A stretch of 64,000 nt of DNA from Notospermus geniculatus (GCA_002633025.1 NMRB01002071.1:8235-72234), one strand, 5' to 3'; numbered from the stretch's first letter, positions 39,016 to 50,474 are shown. Numbers and translations are program-made. Notes: generated from the letters alone by a model not told the origin.

Positions 39016-39019
39016 CCAT

Positions 39020-40500
39020 TAGCTGAAACAAAGGGTAGAGCTTTCGGTGCATAATGCCGCCTTATTACAAAGAACTAAGAGATTATCTTCTGTATACTAG
39101 TAACTTTGGTTTGTCTCGACACAGCAATGAAGTCAGAATTCAAAAATTTGTTTCCATTGTCGAGAAAATCTCAAATTTGTGAGAACATCTCAAGCTATGC
39201 CCTTTATTCGATGTTTGACCACTCCACACATGAGCAATAACAACAATTGACTGCTATGGTAACTCAATGACTTGTATTGTGGAATCACGCAGTCTTGTAA
39301 TTCTATTCACATGTCAGGAGTGCCAGGGCAGGCTTACATCATCATGCCACTGTACATTCTGAATAGGAGTGGGCCTACCAGCATGCAGTGCATTGAGTTC
39401 AGATGGTTTAGTCTAGAAGCCCCTGTCTTGGGACCGACATTTGAGCTCAAAATAATATCGAACAAAAACCCCATTTTAGTCAGTTTTCGCAACAAATTTT
39501 GAAATTCTGACTTCATTGCCTTGCAGATACAAACCCAATGTTACAAGTACACAGAAAAAAATTTCTTGGTTCTTTGTTACAAAGCCGCATGTACCGAAAG
39601 TTCAGCCTCTGTTCTAGCTAATTCGGTCATGAGCAAGTGACAAACTCCACATTTTTGTTATTGCACTGTCCCCCTGATACATTTAGTGTAGCTGCAGGTT
39701 AAAATGGCTAGATCATTTCAAAGATATTTGACATTTTCAAAAACTGACTCAGAAAATTTGGTCACTGAAGCTAGCCCTTAATAGGTGTACCAGAAGAAGG
39801 AGTCCTTGGGATGTAAGTCCGGGACACATTAGTCTGCTATTGTATAGCTATGATCGAATGGTGATAGTCTACCCACCCACCTTAATCTCTCGTTGAACAA
39901 TAAAACTGGACTTCGATTCCAGGGGGACTTATATCACACCAGTATCGGCTCTCGGGAAAGTGTCGCAGCTGGTTTTCCAAATTTCACCGTATTTTACAGA
40001 GTTATTAAAAATGTTATATTGTGAGCGCGCTTCTGAGGCTGTGGATTTTGAGAATTTAGCTGTCGTGAAAACCTGGCGCAAACAGGCATATCTGGCGTGT
40101 TTACATTTCATGTCATGAACGGCACATCCTGAGTTAAGTCAAACTAACTTTCTTCCGGAATCGATATTTCACATGAAAGGCTGTCAGTAAATTCAAACAT
40201 ATCGGGTGGCCGAAAAAGTGACCCCCCCCCCCACAGGAAGTTTCAATAAATTCAACACTATGCAAGCTGATATCTTGTTATTTCAAGTTATTATTCAATC
40301 CATTGTAAAAATTTCAACTCTAAATCTTGAATAGTTTTGAGACGACGAAAGAATCAAAATTACGAGTCAAACAAATTGATACCTGATTGAAGTGAATGTC
40401 TGGCGCAAAAAGAACCACATCGAAATTAAACACTTCGTATTTCAATAACCACTGAACAGAATTTTCTGAAGTTTCACCTGCATAATATTAGAATACTTTG
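39020..40500. other. no gene recognised
   Basis: A poly-C run at about 40223 (ACCCCCCCCCCC) and AT-rich unique-looking sequence. No repeat structure or exon was found. Confidence 0.3.
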
Positions 40501-40507
40501 TGCATAT

Positions 40508-40680
40508 GGTAAAAACTTCTCCTGAACTAATGACTGGATCATCTCCAAATTTTTACCATAGGTGTATCTAATTAGGATATATAACAAATATAACGGGTTT
40601 TTGATTTGACCTACTTTTCAAGGTCACAGAGGTCAAAGTTCTACAAAGTAGCGAACCTGCCACAGTTCGTCATTATTTAT
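40508..40680 (+). repeat. left part of a dispersed ~145-bp-monomer element, interrupted
   Basis: It matches the segment of copy 1 near 32240-32385 (ACTGGATCATCTCCAAATTT, CCTACTTTTCAAGGT, CAGTTCG.CATTATTT). The element breaks at CATTATTT and resumes at 42475 with ATTATTTCACCAAGCGACTTC, exactly the next words of copy 1. Everything between is a later insertion. Confidence 0.8.
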
Positions 40681-40685
40681 TTATT

Positions 40686-40792
40686 ATGGTTTCCGATCTC
40701 AAGATCGGAAACCATATAGTGTTTGGTCGTGGTGTCTGTGTGTGTGTGTGTGCGTGTGTGTGTAGGTGTGTGTGTGTGTGTGTGTGTGTGTA

Positions 40793-40831
<39 letters not shown>

Positions 40832-41930
40832 TCAGTCTGTCACACCTGTAACTTTGTTCCTGCAAGAGCTACAGACCTGGAAATGTGACCTACCCCCAGG
40901 TTTCATGACCTGAGCTACAAGATGGAATGAAAATTTCAGGTCTCCGATACCTGGTTCATGGTGAAATTGATATATCAAAAGTTGAGATTTTGTCTGTCAC
41001 ACTTTTGTTTCTTGAATAACTTGTCTCCGAGGCCAGCTAGAGCACTGGTAACAAGTTCCTTCCCTATGTTTATGACCCTTGGCAAGATACTGGCATCAAC
41101 GAATTTATTGTCCAGTGTCAGCATCATAATGATATTGATATATCAAATTTGATATTTTGACATATCGGGAAATCTGCCACAGTAAGCAACTTGAAACTGG
41201 TATCACAACATCATAGCTCATCCACGGATGTTATTGCAACTGAAATTTTCAGTTTGCACCTGCTCGGTCGCATGATATTTGCTGATATCATGGTGAGATT
41301 TGATATTCAAATTTGATAACATGACGTAAGTCAGAATCTCGTGATGGTAGAAGCCTAAAACCTTCACCTATACCTAGGTTATCAAGGATGAGCTTTCAGA
41401 TTACGCAATGACCTTGAAGGTCAGAGGTCAAGGTCAAGGTCAAACAGTTCTAAAGCGCAAATCTCCTCGGAATTTCAGGAGAAAACGAATTAGAAGCCTG
41501 AATTAACCATCCCCGATAGGCTTATATCAGGGATCCTGTTCCAGTTACGCAATACTTCTCAAGGTCAGAGGTCAAGGTCACAGTCAACCATCACAAATAA
41601 CATGAGACAGAACCTGGTGATGGTGGAAGCCTAAAAACTTCATCTACACATAGGTTATCAAGGATGAGCTTTCAGATTACGCAATGACCATGAAGGTTAG
41701 AGGTCAAGGTCAAGGTCAAACAGTTCTACAGCGCAAATCTCCTTGGAATTTCAGGAGAAAACGAATTAGAAGCCTGAATTAACCATCCCCGATAGGTTTA
41801 TATCAGGGATCCTGTTCCAGTTACGCAATACTTCTCAATGTCAGAGGTCAAGGTCACAGTTAATTAGCTCTAGAGTAGTAAACTTCTCATCGGAAACCAT
41901 TGACATCGCTCCGATGTCCTTTTCTTGTTT
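40686..41930 (+). repeat. hairpin-capped element, copy B
   Basis: It begins with the near-perfect palindrome ATGGTTTCCGATCTCAAGAT... and ends CATTGACATCGCTCCGATGT... as copy A does. It contains a (TG)n/(TCTG)n tract near the left end and an internal tandem duplication with a 276-bp period (41376 onward against 41652 onward), absent from copy A, which explains its greater length. Confidence 0.85.
40731..40830. repeat. (TG)n then (TCTG)n microsatellite
   Basis: Interrupted TG repeats run into about nine TCTG units, inside copy B of the hairpin-capped element. Other copies have only CGTCCGTCCG or CACACACAGACA at this place. Confidence 0.9.
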
Positions 41931-42453
41931 ATTTATTTATTTATACAATGGGTGCCTGCGTGTCAAAGACACATTAAGGCTACCTAGGTATACAAATGAA
42001 AATAAGGCAATGGCGTGCGAGGTGCAATAATAATAGTATTATTAACAACAACAATAATAATAGTATGGATCAACAAAAGTAAAAGTGAAAATCTCCACGG
42101 TAGAAAGAACAAGAGAAACCAAGCGGAAATAAGGACCTACATAAAGAAAAATAGGAGCAGGAACATTAAGATGATAAATAAAGATAAAGGGTTATATCAT
42201 CTTAATCCATGGTAAATCGATTTGAATCTTTAATAAACTTCTGTACCGCCAAGAAAAGCGAAGGATTCAGGGATATGAATTGATATTTAAAACCATTGAT
42301 CAAATGATCTAACAGGATGTCATCAGAAAAGTTTAAGGGATTCAAATTGCATTGCTCAAAAATTGTAGTGATATCTTCAAAGAGTCGCCATCGTGCTGCG
42401 GTGTACCTGTCACAGTAAAGAAAAAAATGTTGGTATGACTCAATGTCCTGCAT
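41931..42453 (-). mobile_element. 5'-truncated LINE 3' end
   Basis: Minus-strand reading frame 42453-42202 (83 residues) has ESYQHFFLYCDRYTAARW, the H-X5-C-like motif at the C-terminus of CR1/L2/jockey-type polyproteins, and resembles the end of the 62933-63997 frame (SYVHYFLDCSLY). The 3' UTR ends in an (AAAT)n tail (plus TTTATTTATTTATTTATA, 41929-41946) that abuts the end of hairpin-capped copy B. Confidence 0.75.
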
Positions 42454-42474
42454 ACAGTCACAAACTGGTGAAAC

Positions 42475-42660
42475 ACATTATTTCACCAAGCGACTTCATA
42501 TCTTGCATAATCGTGTATTAGAAGGGTACCTTCAAAAATACCGAGTTTCGGCCCGATCGAACATCCAATATGGCCGCCAGGTGGCGAAACCTGAAAATCA
42601 TCGAAGTGCCATAACTCAGGACGGCTTGGCCCATTGTTACAACAGAAGGCGCTCCTGCCT
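42475..42660 (+). repeat. right part of the interrupted monomer element
   Basis: It resumes the sequence broken at 40680 and includes the core GGCCGCCAGGTGGCGAAAC. It is cut again near 42660, where the 42685 repeat begins. Confidence 0.8.
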
Positions 42661-42684
42661 CGCACCAATTTGTTACGCCGTGCT

Positions 42685-42995
42685 CAAACTCGTCCCCAGT
42701 GGGTTTACGTTCCGACAACACCACTGGAAACGACTTCAGGAATACTGCGCATGCGCGATATACTAATTTTGAGGCGAATCACACCGAGGCTGGCACCCGC
42801 GGCATGATGATGTTCCCAATAAACTAGGCCCCTATTCGTCTGAAATTGCTCTAATACTCAAACTACTTCGTGTTTTGGGTGTATTATATGTCTCTTTAGG
42901 CATATATGATATTTTTCAGTCATCGAAGAACGAAATATTGCGGCAAACAAACATTTTGGCACGCTGCCAGCGGTTGACCAGAAATTTTGGTCAGG
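42685..42995 (+). repeat. dispersed repeat shared with 6018-6325
   Basis: A close copy of the interior of the 5953-7175 element (TCGTCCCCAGTGGGTTTACG through TTGACCAGAAATTTTGGTCA). It lacks the 63-bp inverted end and runs on into CGAGATATCCTCGGACGAGG and a GGTACGAGATTA end. Confidence 0.85.
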
Positions 42996-43498
42996 TCGTA
43001 GCCCTTGCCCGAGATATCCTCGGACGAGGTAGATCTGGGTACGAGATTACGCCGTGCTCACAGGATTGTGGGAAATCAAGATGGCGCCGGGTGATTGACA
43101 GCGAACTACTTGGCTTGGCTGATCATGTGATCCCTCGATCCCCGTAGTTACTAGGATCAAAATACCTACAAACCTCGCTTATAATGATAGTTGTTACTTG
43201 CCATACAATTATTCACAAAAAAATCTGTAAATATATTTGCATCAACCAAAGCCAATAACTTGGATTTACTTTCCGGTTAAGATTCCTACGCTGTGATGAG
43301 GTCGCGGACGTACACGTCGGCCAAATCTGGCCGATGCGATGCGTTCCACGGCTACACAGGTCTGTGCAAAAGCAGCCTCACGAAAGCAGTCTCGCGCAGC
43401 CTGTGTGTACACAAAGGGCTTGGCCCAGAGTGCTCAAACTTGATATGTACAGCCTTGGAAATTAGTAAATGGACAGTGAAAATGTTGTTTTTCTCAGA

Positions 43499-44436
43499 AC
43501 TGGTTGATGATAATTTAATGCGGTTTTCTGCATATGATAGGCATATTATCTGGCTATAAATGCATAGTGATGACCTTGAATCTGCTATCATAGAAATTGC
43601 TGAAATTTGGCGATTTCCAAAGTGACCCAAAATCAGCTATTTTGTTATTTTGAAAAACCCAACATTTTTCACAGCAGACTTCTCCACCACCCTCAAAAAT
43701 GGTCCCTAGTTCAAGTTTCATCAAGATGCGAAATCCAAAGACTGAAATAAACGCCTTTTTATCAAATATCGTGAGCTGAACTGGGCAATCAGTCTTGGAA
43801 AGCCCCTAGGCATGTGACCTCTACTATTCAAGTTGTTGATCAATACTCATGACCTGGGCCTGGGTATTCCCCAGTTATTCTTGAAAGCTGTTATGAATCT
43901 TACGTAATACTGCATAACGTTTGAATGGTGTTGATTTGGAAGTCCTTTGACAATTTCTATAAAGGTTTATTGAATACACAGAAGCCACTCGCTGCAGGAA
44001 TATGCATGATGACTTTGGCCTATACACTTGACCAAGGTCCTGGAGACATGTCAGGTCACTATTCACTGTTCAGCGACTATTTTGTATTGATTGAGGGCAA
44101 TGAATGGGCAGGGGGCCATCTAAAAAGCCATTGACGTTGGGTTATAGAAAAATGATATTTTCAGCACAAATTCGGTTTAAATCAGCAAAAATACAAATTT
44201 TCTTGAAAAAACAATTGACAAATTTGTCATCTGTCAGTAAGAGCTATCAGAGAATGTAAAATTTTTGAAAAGAACTTGAATGCACAAAATGTTGATTTTA
44301 GGTCCCTTTGGAAATCGCCAAATTTGGCAATTTCTATGACAGCAGATTCAAGGTCATCACTAGGCGTTTATAGCGAGATAATTTGCCTACAATATACAGA
44401 AAACTGCATTCAATTATTATCAACTAGTTCTTCAAT
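43499..44436. repeat. inverted pair of ~150-bp segments
   Basis: 43499-43647 and 44287-44436 are inverted copies at roughly 80 percent identity; the shared word TAGTGATGACCTTGAATCTG is exact. 640 bases of unrelated sequence separate them. Confidence 0.7.
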
Positions 44437-44439
44437 TAT

Positions 44440-45365
44440 TCAAATCGACCAATATTCCTGTCTTCCACAGCAGTTCAAAGAGGGCAGTGTACATTGGAGG
44501 TTTCACCAACTGAAGTTTCGCTTAGCAAGCGGCAGGTCCCGGGTTCGAATCCAGCCCGGGTCATGTGGGATTTCATTCCCGGCTCTTCACGTCCGTCGCA
44601 TTGGACAGTAAGCCGTGGTGCCTTGTACTTTGTGTCTTTGCAAGGGCAAGTAAAAGACCCCATCCAAGTGAGGAACATGAGTAGCTTGTGATGGCCTCCT
44701 CTGTACTTACCAGGGCCAATAATGCTATAGCGTCGGCCCTGACGGAAAAAGGAAATACAAATACCAACTAAAGTTTTCATCAAATTTTTCACCTGCACAA
44801 CCTTCAGCCTTGGTCATTAAGCGACAGTCCAGTGAAAATGTTCCAAAAATATATCAACATCTCGCCCAAAATTGCATTTTTGTCCAAAATCTCAGCACAT
44901 GCTTGGCAACCAGTGAACCCAACTATAAGATGGTCCCTTAGACATGTTCCCAATCAATGCCCTGAATTGAATGTTGGCTAGTTGAACAGGCCAATTGTTA
45001 TTCAAAATCACTGTGGTTGGAGTAACACCAACACCTTGTAGATAGATCAATTTCATGCTTTCAAAGTTCAATTCAAAATGCCCGGCCACCAAAACACAAT
45101 ACAATGTCCCGTTTACATAGTATGGTTGAGTTCACTGGGTTGCCAAGCAAGTGGTGAAATTTTGGACAAAAATGCATTTTTTGGCGAGATCTTGATATAT
45201 TTTTGAACAATTTTCTCTGGTCTGTCGCTTAGTGACCAAGGCTGAAGGTTGTGCGGGTGAAATTTTTTTAATGAAAACTTCAGTTGGTGAAACCTCCAAA
45301 CCACCCTGCCCTTTTTGAACTGCTGTGGAAGACAGGAATGTTCGTCGATTTGAAAAATTGAAACG
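44440..45365. repeat. large inverted repeat, left arm split by a SINE
   Basis: Left arm 44440-44518 plus 44766-44940, right arm 45117-45365, inverted to each other (for example CAGCAGTTCAAAGAGGGCAG against the complement of 45310-45330; TTTTTGTCCAAAAT against ATTTTGGACAAAAA). The left arm contains the SINE at 44519-44765. Confidence 0.8.
44519..44765 (+). mobile_element. 5'-truncated tRNA-derived SINE with target duplication
   Basis: It starts with a tRNA-like 3' half (CGCTTAGCAAGCGGCAGGTC, B box GGTTCGAATCC) and continues with a body ending GGAAATACAAATACC. It is flanked by AACTGAAGTTT (44508-44518) and AACTAAAGTTT (44766-44776). The opposite arm of the surrounding inverted repeat has the same site uninterrupted at about 45274-45290. 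No A box is visible, so it is truncated or of a different SINE family from copies 1 and 2. Confidence 0.85.
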
Positions 45366-45568
45366 GGATGTGTTAGACAGTGCATGTGGCTTTCACATGT
45401 CCAACAATTGGGAAAAAATAATGAGTAACTAGAAATTGGCTTTTCAGCCAATTTGAAGACCGCCCTTAGAAATTAGGCATAGTTGACTGATCGAGAATTA
45501 CTGAGTGGCAATGTAGAAAGTTCGGTCGATGGGCAAGGTTATAGAGAGGATCAAGGTGTCATGGATTT

Positions 45569-45690
45569 GTAACATTAGAATTACAAAGCTCAGTAAAGAT
45601 GCACATTTAATTGAAAGCCAGAATGTTTTAAACATTAGAATTAGAAAGCTCAGGAAGATGCACATTTAATTGAAAGCCAGAATGTTTTAT
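45569..45690. repeat. two tandem ~60-bp units
   Basis: AACATTAGAATTA.AAAGCTCAG, ATGCACATTTAATTGAAAGC and CAGAATGTTTTA occur twice in succession. Confidence 0.85.
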
Positions 45691-45889
45691 TTTGTTCATA
45701 ATCAAACTGTACAACAAATATAGGTCATATTCGAACACACTACATGTATGTTTGGCATAACTCCTGCTGCTCCTGTATCCATCACGACTGATGTTGACTG
45801 CAAGTACATGTACAATGCAATAGCTGGTGCAGTCGAAGAAGGTTTAGTTTGCGAACAATGTTTGAAGATGATGTCTTCACTGTCGAGCA

Positions 45890-46234
45890 NNNNNNNNNNN
45901 NNNNNNNNNNNNNNNNNNNNNNNNNNNNNNNNNNNNNNNNNNNNNNNNNNNNNNNNNNNNNNNNNNNNNNNNNNNNNNNNNNNNNNNNNNNNNNNNNNNN
46001 NNNNNNNNNNNNNNNNNNNNNNNNNNNNNNNNNNNNNNNNNNNNNNNNNNNNNNNNNNNNNNNNNNNNNNNNNNNNNNNNNNNNNNNNNNNNNNNNNNNN
46101 NNNNNNNNNNNNNNNNNNNNNNNNNNNNNNNNNNNNNNNNNNNNNNNNNNNNNNNNNNNNNNNNNNNNNNNNNNNNNNNNNNNNNNNNNNNNNNNNNNNN
46201 NNNNNNNNNNNNNNNNNNNNNNNNNNNNNNNNNN
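45890..46234. other. assembly gap (345 N)
   Basis: Unresolved bases. Reading frames crossing it are meaningless. The right edge enters a monomer element directly, so the gap probably falls in repetitive sequence. Confidence 0.99.
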
Positions 46235-46550
46235 CGCCACCTGGTGGCCATGTTTGAAGTCAAATCAAGTCGAAATTTGACATGGATGTAAAGGTCATCT
46301 AGAGGAAGGTAAATATCAAATATGAGCATTCTGCGTCAAGCCGTTCCCGAGTAATAGCACTTACTTGATTTTCAGGTTACGCCACCTGGCGGCCATACTG
46401 GATGTCTAATTGGGCCGAAACTTGGTGTCGTGGGTTATCTGACATAGAGGTATATATGTACCAAATTTCAGATCAATAGTTCCAGCGGTTACGAAACGGA
46501 CGACGACGACGGACACTGCACCATCGTAATAGCTCACCCCAGTGAGCTAA
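46235..46550 (-). repeat. ~145-bp-monomer element, partial copy
   Basis: Two monomer cores, CGCCACCTGGTGGCCAT (46235) and GCCACCTGGCGGCCAT (46382), then the CGACGACGACGG tract and the AGCTCACCCCAGTGAGCTAA end. It is reversed relative to the 32024 copy. Confidence 0.85.
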
Positions 46551-46838
46551 TGAATAGAAATCCCCAGTTTGGGACTAAATTTTGGTGTCCTTAATAGTAG
46601 AGAGGAGTCCTCCTGGCAGAGGTGTCCGCAAAGGGAGGTTCCACTGTATTATTGATAGACCAAAGCACTGCACAGGTTATCTGTGTCAACTTACCCTGAG
46701 TTTAAATAATCTATTGAAGCGAGTCTTTTAAATAATAGTAGCAGCCGCTGCTCACTGAAAAAGCAGTGACACTGACTGAAAAAGAAAGATACCAAAAATG
46801 AATTGTTTTGGTATGCATCATATGCCTAGACTCGGGAC

Positions 46839-47344
46839 CCAGTCGTTGTGTCGCTCCGGCCGCCGCACTACGCTCCACAAACGACTGGGAAAGCAAGCTG
46901 CAAAATCAGCGGCTAGCGTACCGACAACAACAACGGATGTGAATGAGTTCAGCCAATCAGAAACTGCGTCTTCAACGGCCGTCGTCTGCTCGTTGCAAGA
47001 TTCAAATCAGCTGATTATATCGGGAACTTTCTTCGAGGCCAAGAACGGTATCCTGGTATCTAGCCGGCTAAGTTCGATGCTGTGTGCGATAAGCAGTACT
47101 TACGGCTAAAAAATATCCTGCTAGTGACTTAAAAAGATTCTAGACGGGCGAGAGGCTCTGGTAAATTTCATCAATAACAACCAATTAAAAGTGTGCCAGA
47201 TTTCCCCTAGTAGATTGCTTTCGGGCAATTTCATTGGTCGAGATGGCCGTTGTTGTTGTCGGTACGCTAGCCGCTGATTTTGCAGCTTGCTTTCCCAGTC
47301 GTTTGTGGAGTGTAGTGCGGCGGCCGGAGCGACACAACGACTGG
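46839..47344. mobile_element. 506-bp MITE with 98-bp TIRs
   Basis: 46839-46936 and 47247-47344 are inverted copies with a single mismatch in 98 bp, beginning CCAGTCGTTGTGTCGCTCCG. Each arm also contains an internal inverted word (CAGTCGTT...AACGACTG). No transposase. The arms are young by identity. Confidence 0.85.
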
Positions 47345-47412
47345 TGAAACCTTTGTATAATCAGATGGGGAAGAACCTATAGAATGAATTGCCAAAAAAA
47401 CGTAGGGTGAGG

Positions 47413-47659
47413 CTACGAAGTAATGTCCTTGAGCTCTTAAGAGTGTCCTGGTTCAATATGACTAATTCCTATAGATTGATTGGAAATGCTGTACATTCTC
47501 CCATGCATATTTCCGTTACACCCTGAATAGGCCACGAAGTAATGTCCTGGAGATCCTAAGAGTGTCCTGGTTGCACTTGCTAAGGGAATATGACTAATTC
47601 TTGTAGATTGATTGGAAATGCTGTACATTCTCCCATGCATATTTCCGTTACACCCTGTA
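47413..47659. repeat. two tandem ~115-bp units
   Basis: TACGAAGTAATGTCC.....AAGAGTGTCCTGGTT...CATGCATATTTCCGTTACACCCTG at 47413-47526 and 47532-47659. Confidence 0.85.
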
Positions 47660-48440
47660 GGAGAGTGACGCCTGATTGGATTTTGATGAATTTCTCAGGA
47701 AAGTGGCGCCTTGATGAGTGTAAGGTGCCTGTAAAATGTGAAGGGAAAATTTCGACATCTTCTATGATTTTTTGCCGGGGTCTTCGTTTTTTTACCTGGT
47801 GAAACCTTGAGGAGTGAGCTCTGCGCATTAATGGGGAATTATAGTGAGGATGTTGTGAACATGATTTCCGAGGCGGTGTTTTGGGTTCTGGTAGGGCCTT
47901 GGGGGGCCCCAGACTCCCCCTGCCCTGCCTGCCCCAACGGGGGGATCCGTGCTGAGCCCACCTCCACACTCCATGCAGCAATGGAAAGAAGGCACCTCCA
48001 GCCCCGGCCCCACCCACACCGCTGCGCAACATGACCGCCAGTCCAGTACTGTACAAGATGTCGAGTAGCCCACCGTCCGTCTCCACAACAAACCAAACTA
48101 CCTTCGGCCAAAGGAAAAGCACCCCCCAAGGCCCTACCAGAACCCAAAACACCGCCTCGTTACACCTTGTAGGAGAGTGACGCCTGATTGGATTTTGATG
48201 AATTTTTCAGGAAAGTGGCGCCTTGATTAGTGTAAGATGCCTGTAAAATTTGAAGGGGATATTTTGACATCTTCTATGATTTTTTGCCGGGGTCTTCGTT
48301 TTTTACCTGGTGGGTTCTTCCTTTTTAGGTCTTAGGTCTTAGATCTTTGTTTTTTACTTTTTCAGGATGGGGTGGTCTTAGGTCTTTGGTCTTCGTTTTT
48401 TTACTTTTTCAGGGGTCTTAGGTCTTGGGTCTTAGGGTCT
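47659..48440. repeat. direct repeat interrupted by a foldback, plus GTCTTAGG tract
   Basis: 47659-47803 and 48170-48312 are close direct copies (GGAGAGTGACGCCTGATTGG...GCCGGGGTCTTCGTTTTTT). Between them 47869-47905 and 48123-48159 are exact 37-bp inverted copies enclosing a GC-rich core. The second direct copy is followed by a degenerate GGTCTTAGGTCTT tract to 48440. Confidence 0.8.
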
Positions 48441-48465
48441 TCGTTTTTTATACACCCTCAAAGTG

Positions 48466-48861
48466 CTATAACTCAAGAACCACTTGACACATAGTGCTCA
48501 ACTTTGATATGTAGCTCCCTGTAGATGAGCTGTATGTGCCTGTTCAAGTTTTGGCCCGATTGGACGTCCAATATGGCCGCCAGGTGGTGTAACCCGAAAA
48601 TCATCAATGTGCTAAAACTCATGAACGACTTGACCCAGAGCACTCAAATGTGCTATGTGGGTCCCTTTAGATAACCTTATTGTGCATATGAAGTTTCGGC
48701 CTGATCATACATCCAATATGGCTGGCAGGTGGCATAACCCAAAAATCATCCAGTACCAACTCGGGAATGACTTGACCCAGATTGCTCATAACTGATATGT
48801 GCCTCCCTCTGTCATTTATGTCCAACCAGGTGAGCACATTGTCCATGGACCATTTCATTTC
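48466..48861 (+). repeat. ~145-bp-monomer element, partial copy
   Basis: It contains two cores (GGCCGCCAGGTGGTG at about 48573; GGCTGGCAGGTGGCA at about 48720, 146 bp on) and ends GTGAGCACATTGTCCATGGACC like copy 1. Confidence 0.85.
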
Positions 48862-48869
48862 CGAGTTCA

Positions 48870-50470
48870 GGGGTGGGACAGGTAAGTGGGAGTTTAGGGT
48901 ATCCGGCGTAATATGAAGGCTTTTATAAAGACAGATTTTTCGGACACGTGGACACGTGTTATTTGTTTATATTTGGGACTGGCGAGGAGGCATTTCCACC
49001 CAAACTACTGGACGGAATTTCATAGAGATTTCACACAATCTGTTTGTACCTCGCAATCTCAATGTACCTATGTCATTTGGACCAATATTTGGGCAATTAA
49101 CGCGACTTTGCAAGCAAAATTCCTTCGTTGTCGTGGAAGTCTGTATAAATCGATGCCCGAGACACGTGTAACAAATGAGTCATGAATAAATTACATGCAA
49201 TTAACATAGGCCTGGTTCGTCTGCTCCTGCAAATTCAAGCGGCTCAAAAGCGTGCAGATGTGTGCTTTTCAAAGCGTTTCACATACCAATGAAAGAAGAG
49301 TCTTCTATAGAATACGGACATAAATATTTTCAAAAAATCCCGCCAGGAATAAACCCGTAGTGACTCAATCTTTCACCCATCCCGTCCCCATTTGAACACA
49401 AACACAAGAATGATACATCCCATAATAATCGCCGTGACCGTGATCGGTGCGACATTGATACACAATGCAGAATTGTAAACAAATGACACGTGCTTGCCAT
49501 GTCAAACTTCTGTTGAAATTTTATGTTGGGTTTTTCCTGAAAAAACGAAACTGTTGGCTGTGTATCGTGGTGTATACATATTCAGATAATAGGCCTATGA
49601 AATGAGAAGACAGCAATTAGATTTTGTCCATTTTTTTGTCATCTTTCTCCGCATAGGCCTATCAAAATACAGTCCTTAACGTTTGAAATTTCCAGGGGAG
49701 CTATTAGTAGCGTTCCTGGGCCAGTCCAGGAGAGTTGTATAGCTCTTCTAAATTCACTCTCCCCATTGTCTGGTAGGAGCTCTATCGTGGGATTTAGGGC
49801 CTCTGAAAAAACACTGTGATTTTTAAGGGAAGTAGGCCATCCTAGAAAAATGAGAACTGGTATATCAAGGTCTCCACCAAAGGCAGCGGAATCATCCATC
49901 ATCCAACCAAGGTCAGTAAAAGTAGCCCACCCAAATCACCTCTCGAAATAAGTATATGTACAGTCTTGTTAAAAAATAAAAAGACAGTGATGTTTTCTAT
50001 TCTGCTGAGAAGCCAATGGTCATTTATGAACGAGGTTGCCAATTTTATACACAAAAATATGTTGCCTAAATGATGACATACGAAATGTAGGATTTGTGGT
50101 AAATTATCATGAAAATATTAGAATTTCAAAATATCAAGAAAAAACACAATTTTCAGAATCTCCAATTTTCATTTCAAAATCAGCTTGACATTCTTCCCCG
50201 ATGATTTCTAAGAAATTCTGTGAAAAAAGTTTCGAAAAATCTCTTGTCGTTTTCAAGAAATATCAAAATATCATCAGAAAAACATGCTATATTTTTGGGG
50301 CATTTTAAGATTTTCGTTAAATTTTCCGTCTATTGAAGTAAAAATGATGGAATAATCAGTTGGACTATTATGTTATCATGATGAATGGCCGTTGACGAAA
50401 GAAAAATATGAAAACTATCGAATTTTGCAAAATATCAAATTCATAAAAACTGATGATATTCTGATATATC
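48870..50470. other. no gene recognised
   Basis: Mostly AT-rich. Two open frames of about 90 codons (48913-49185 plus, 49902-49639 minus) show no recognisable domain or clear splice context and are not called. Confidence 0.3.
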
Positions 50471-50474
50471 TGGA

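Noticed and set aside
40686-40913. Cys/Val-rich open frame
   Set aside because: Translation of the (TG)n and (TCTG)n tracts in a non-coding repeat.
45748-46329. long frames at the assembly gap
   Set aside because: They exist only because N bases give no stop codons; the 47 real codons before the gap resemble nothing I know.
48913-49185. 90-codon plus-strand frame
   Set aside because: Two overlapping frames of similar length are open over the same bases, there is no domain, and no splice context stands out.
49639-49902. 87-codon minus-strand frame beginning MMDDSAAFGG
   Set aside because: Composition is protein-like but I recognise no family and see no supporting exon structure.
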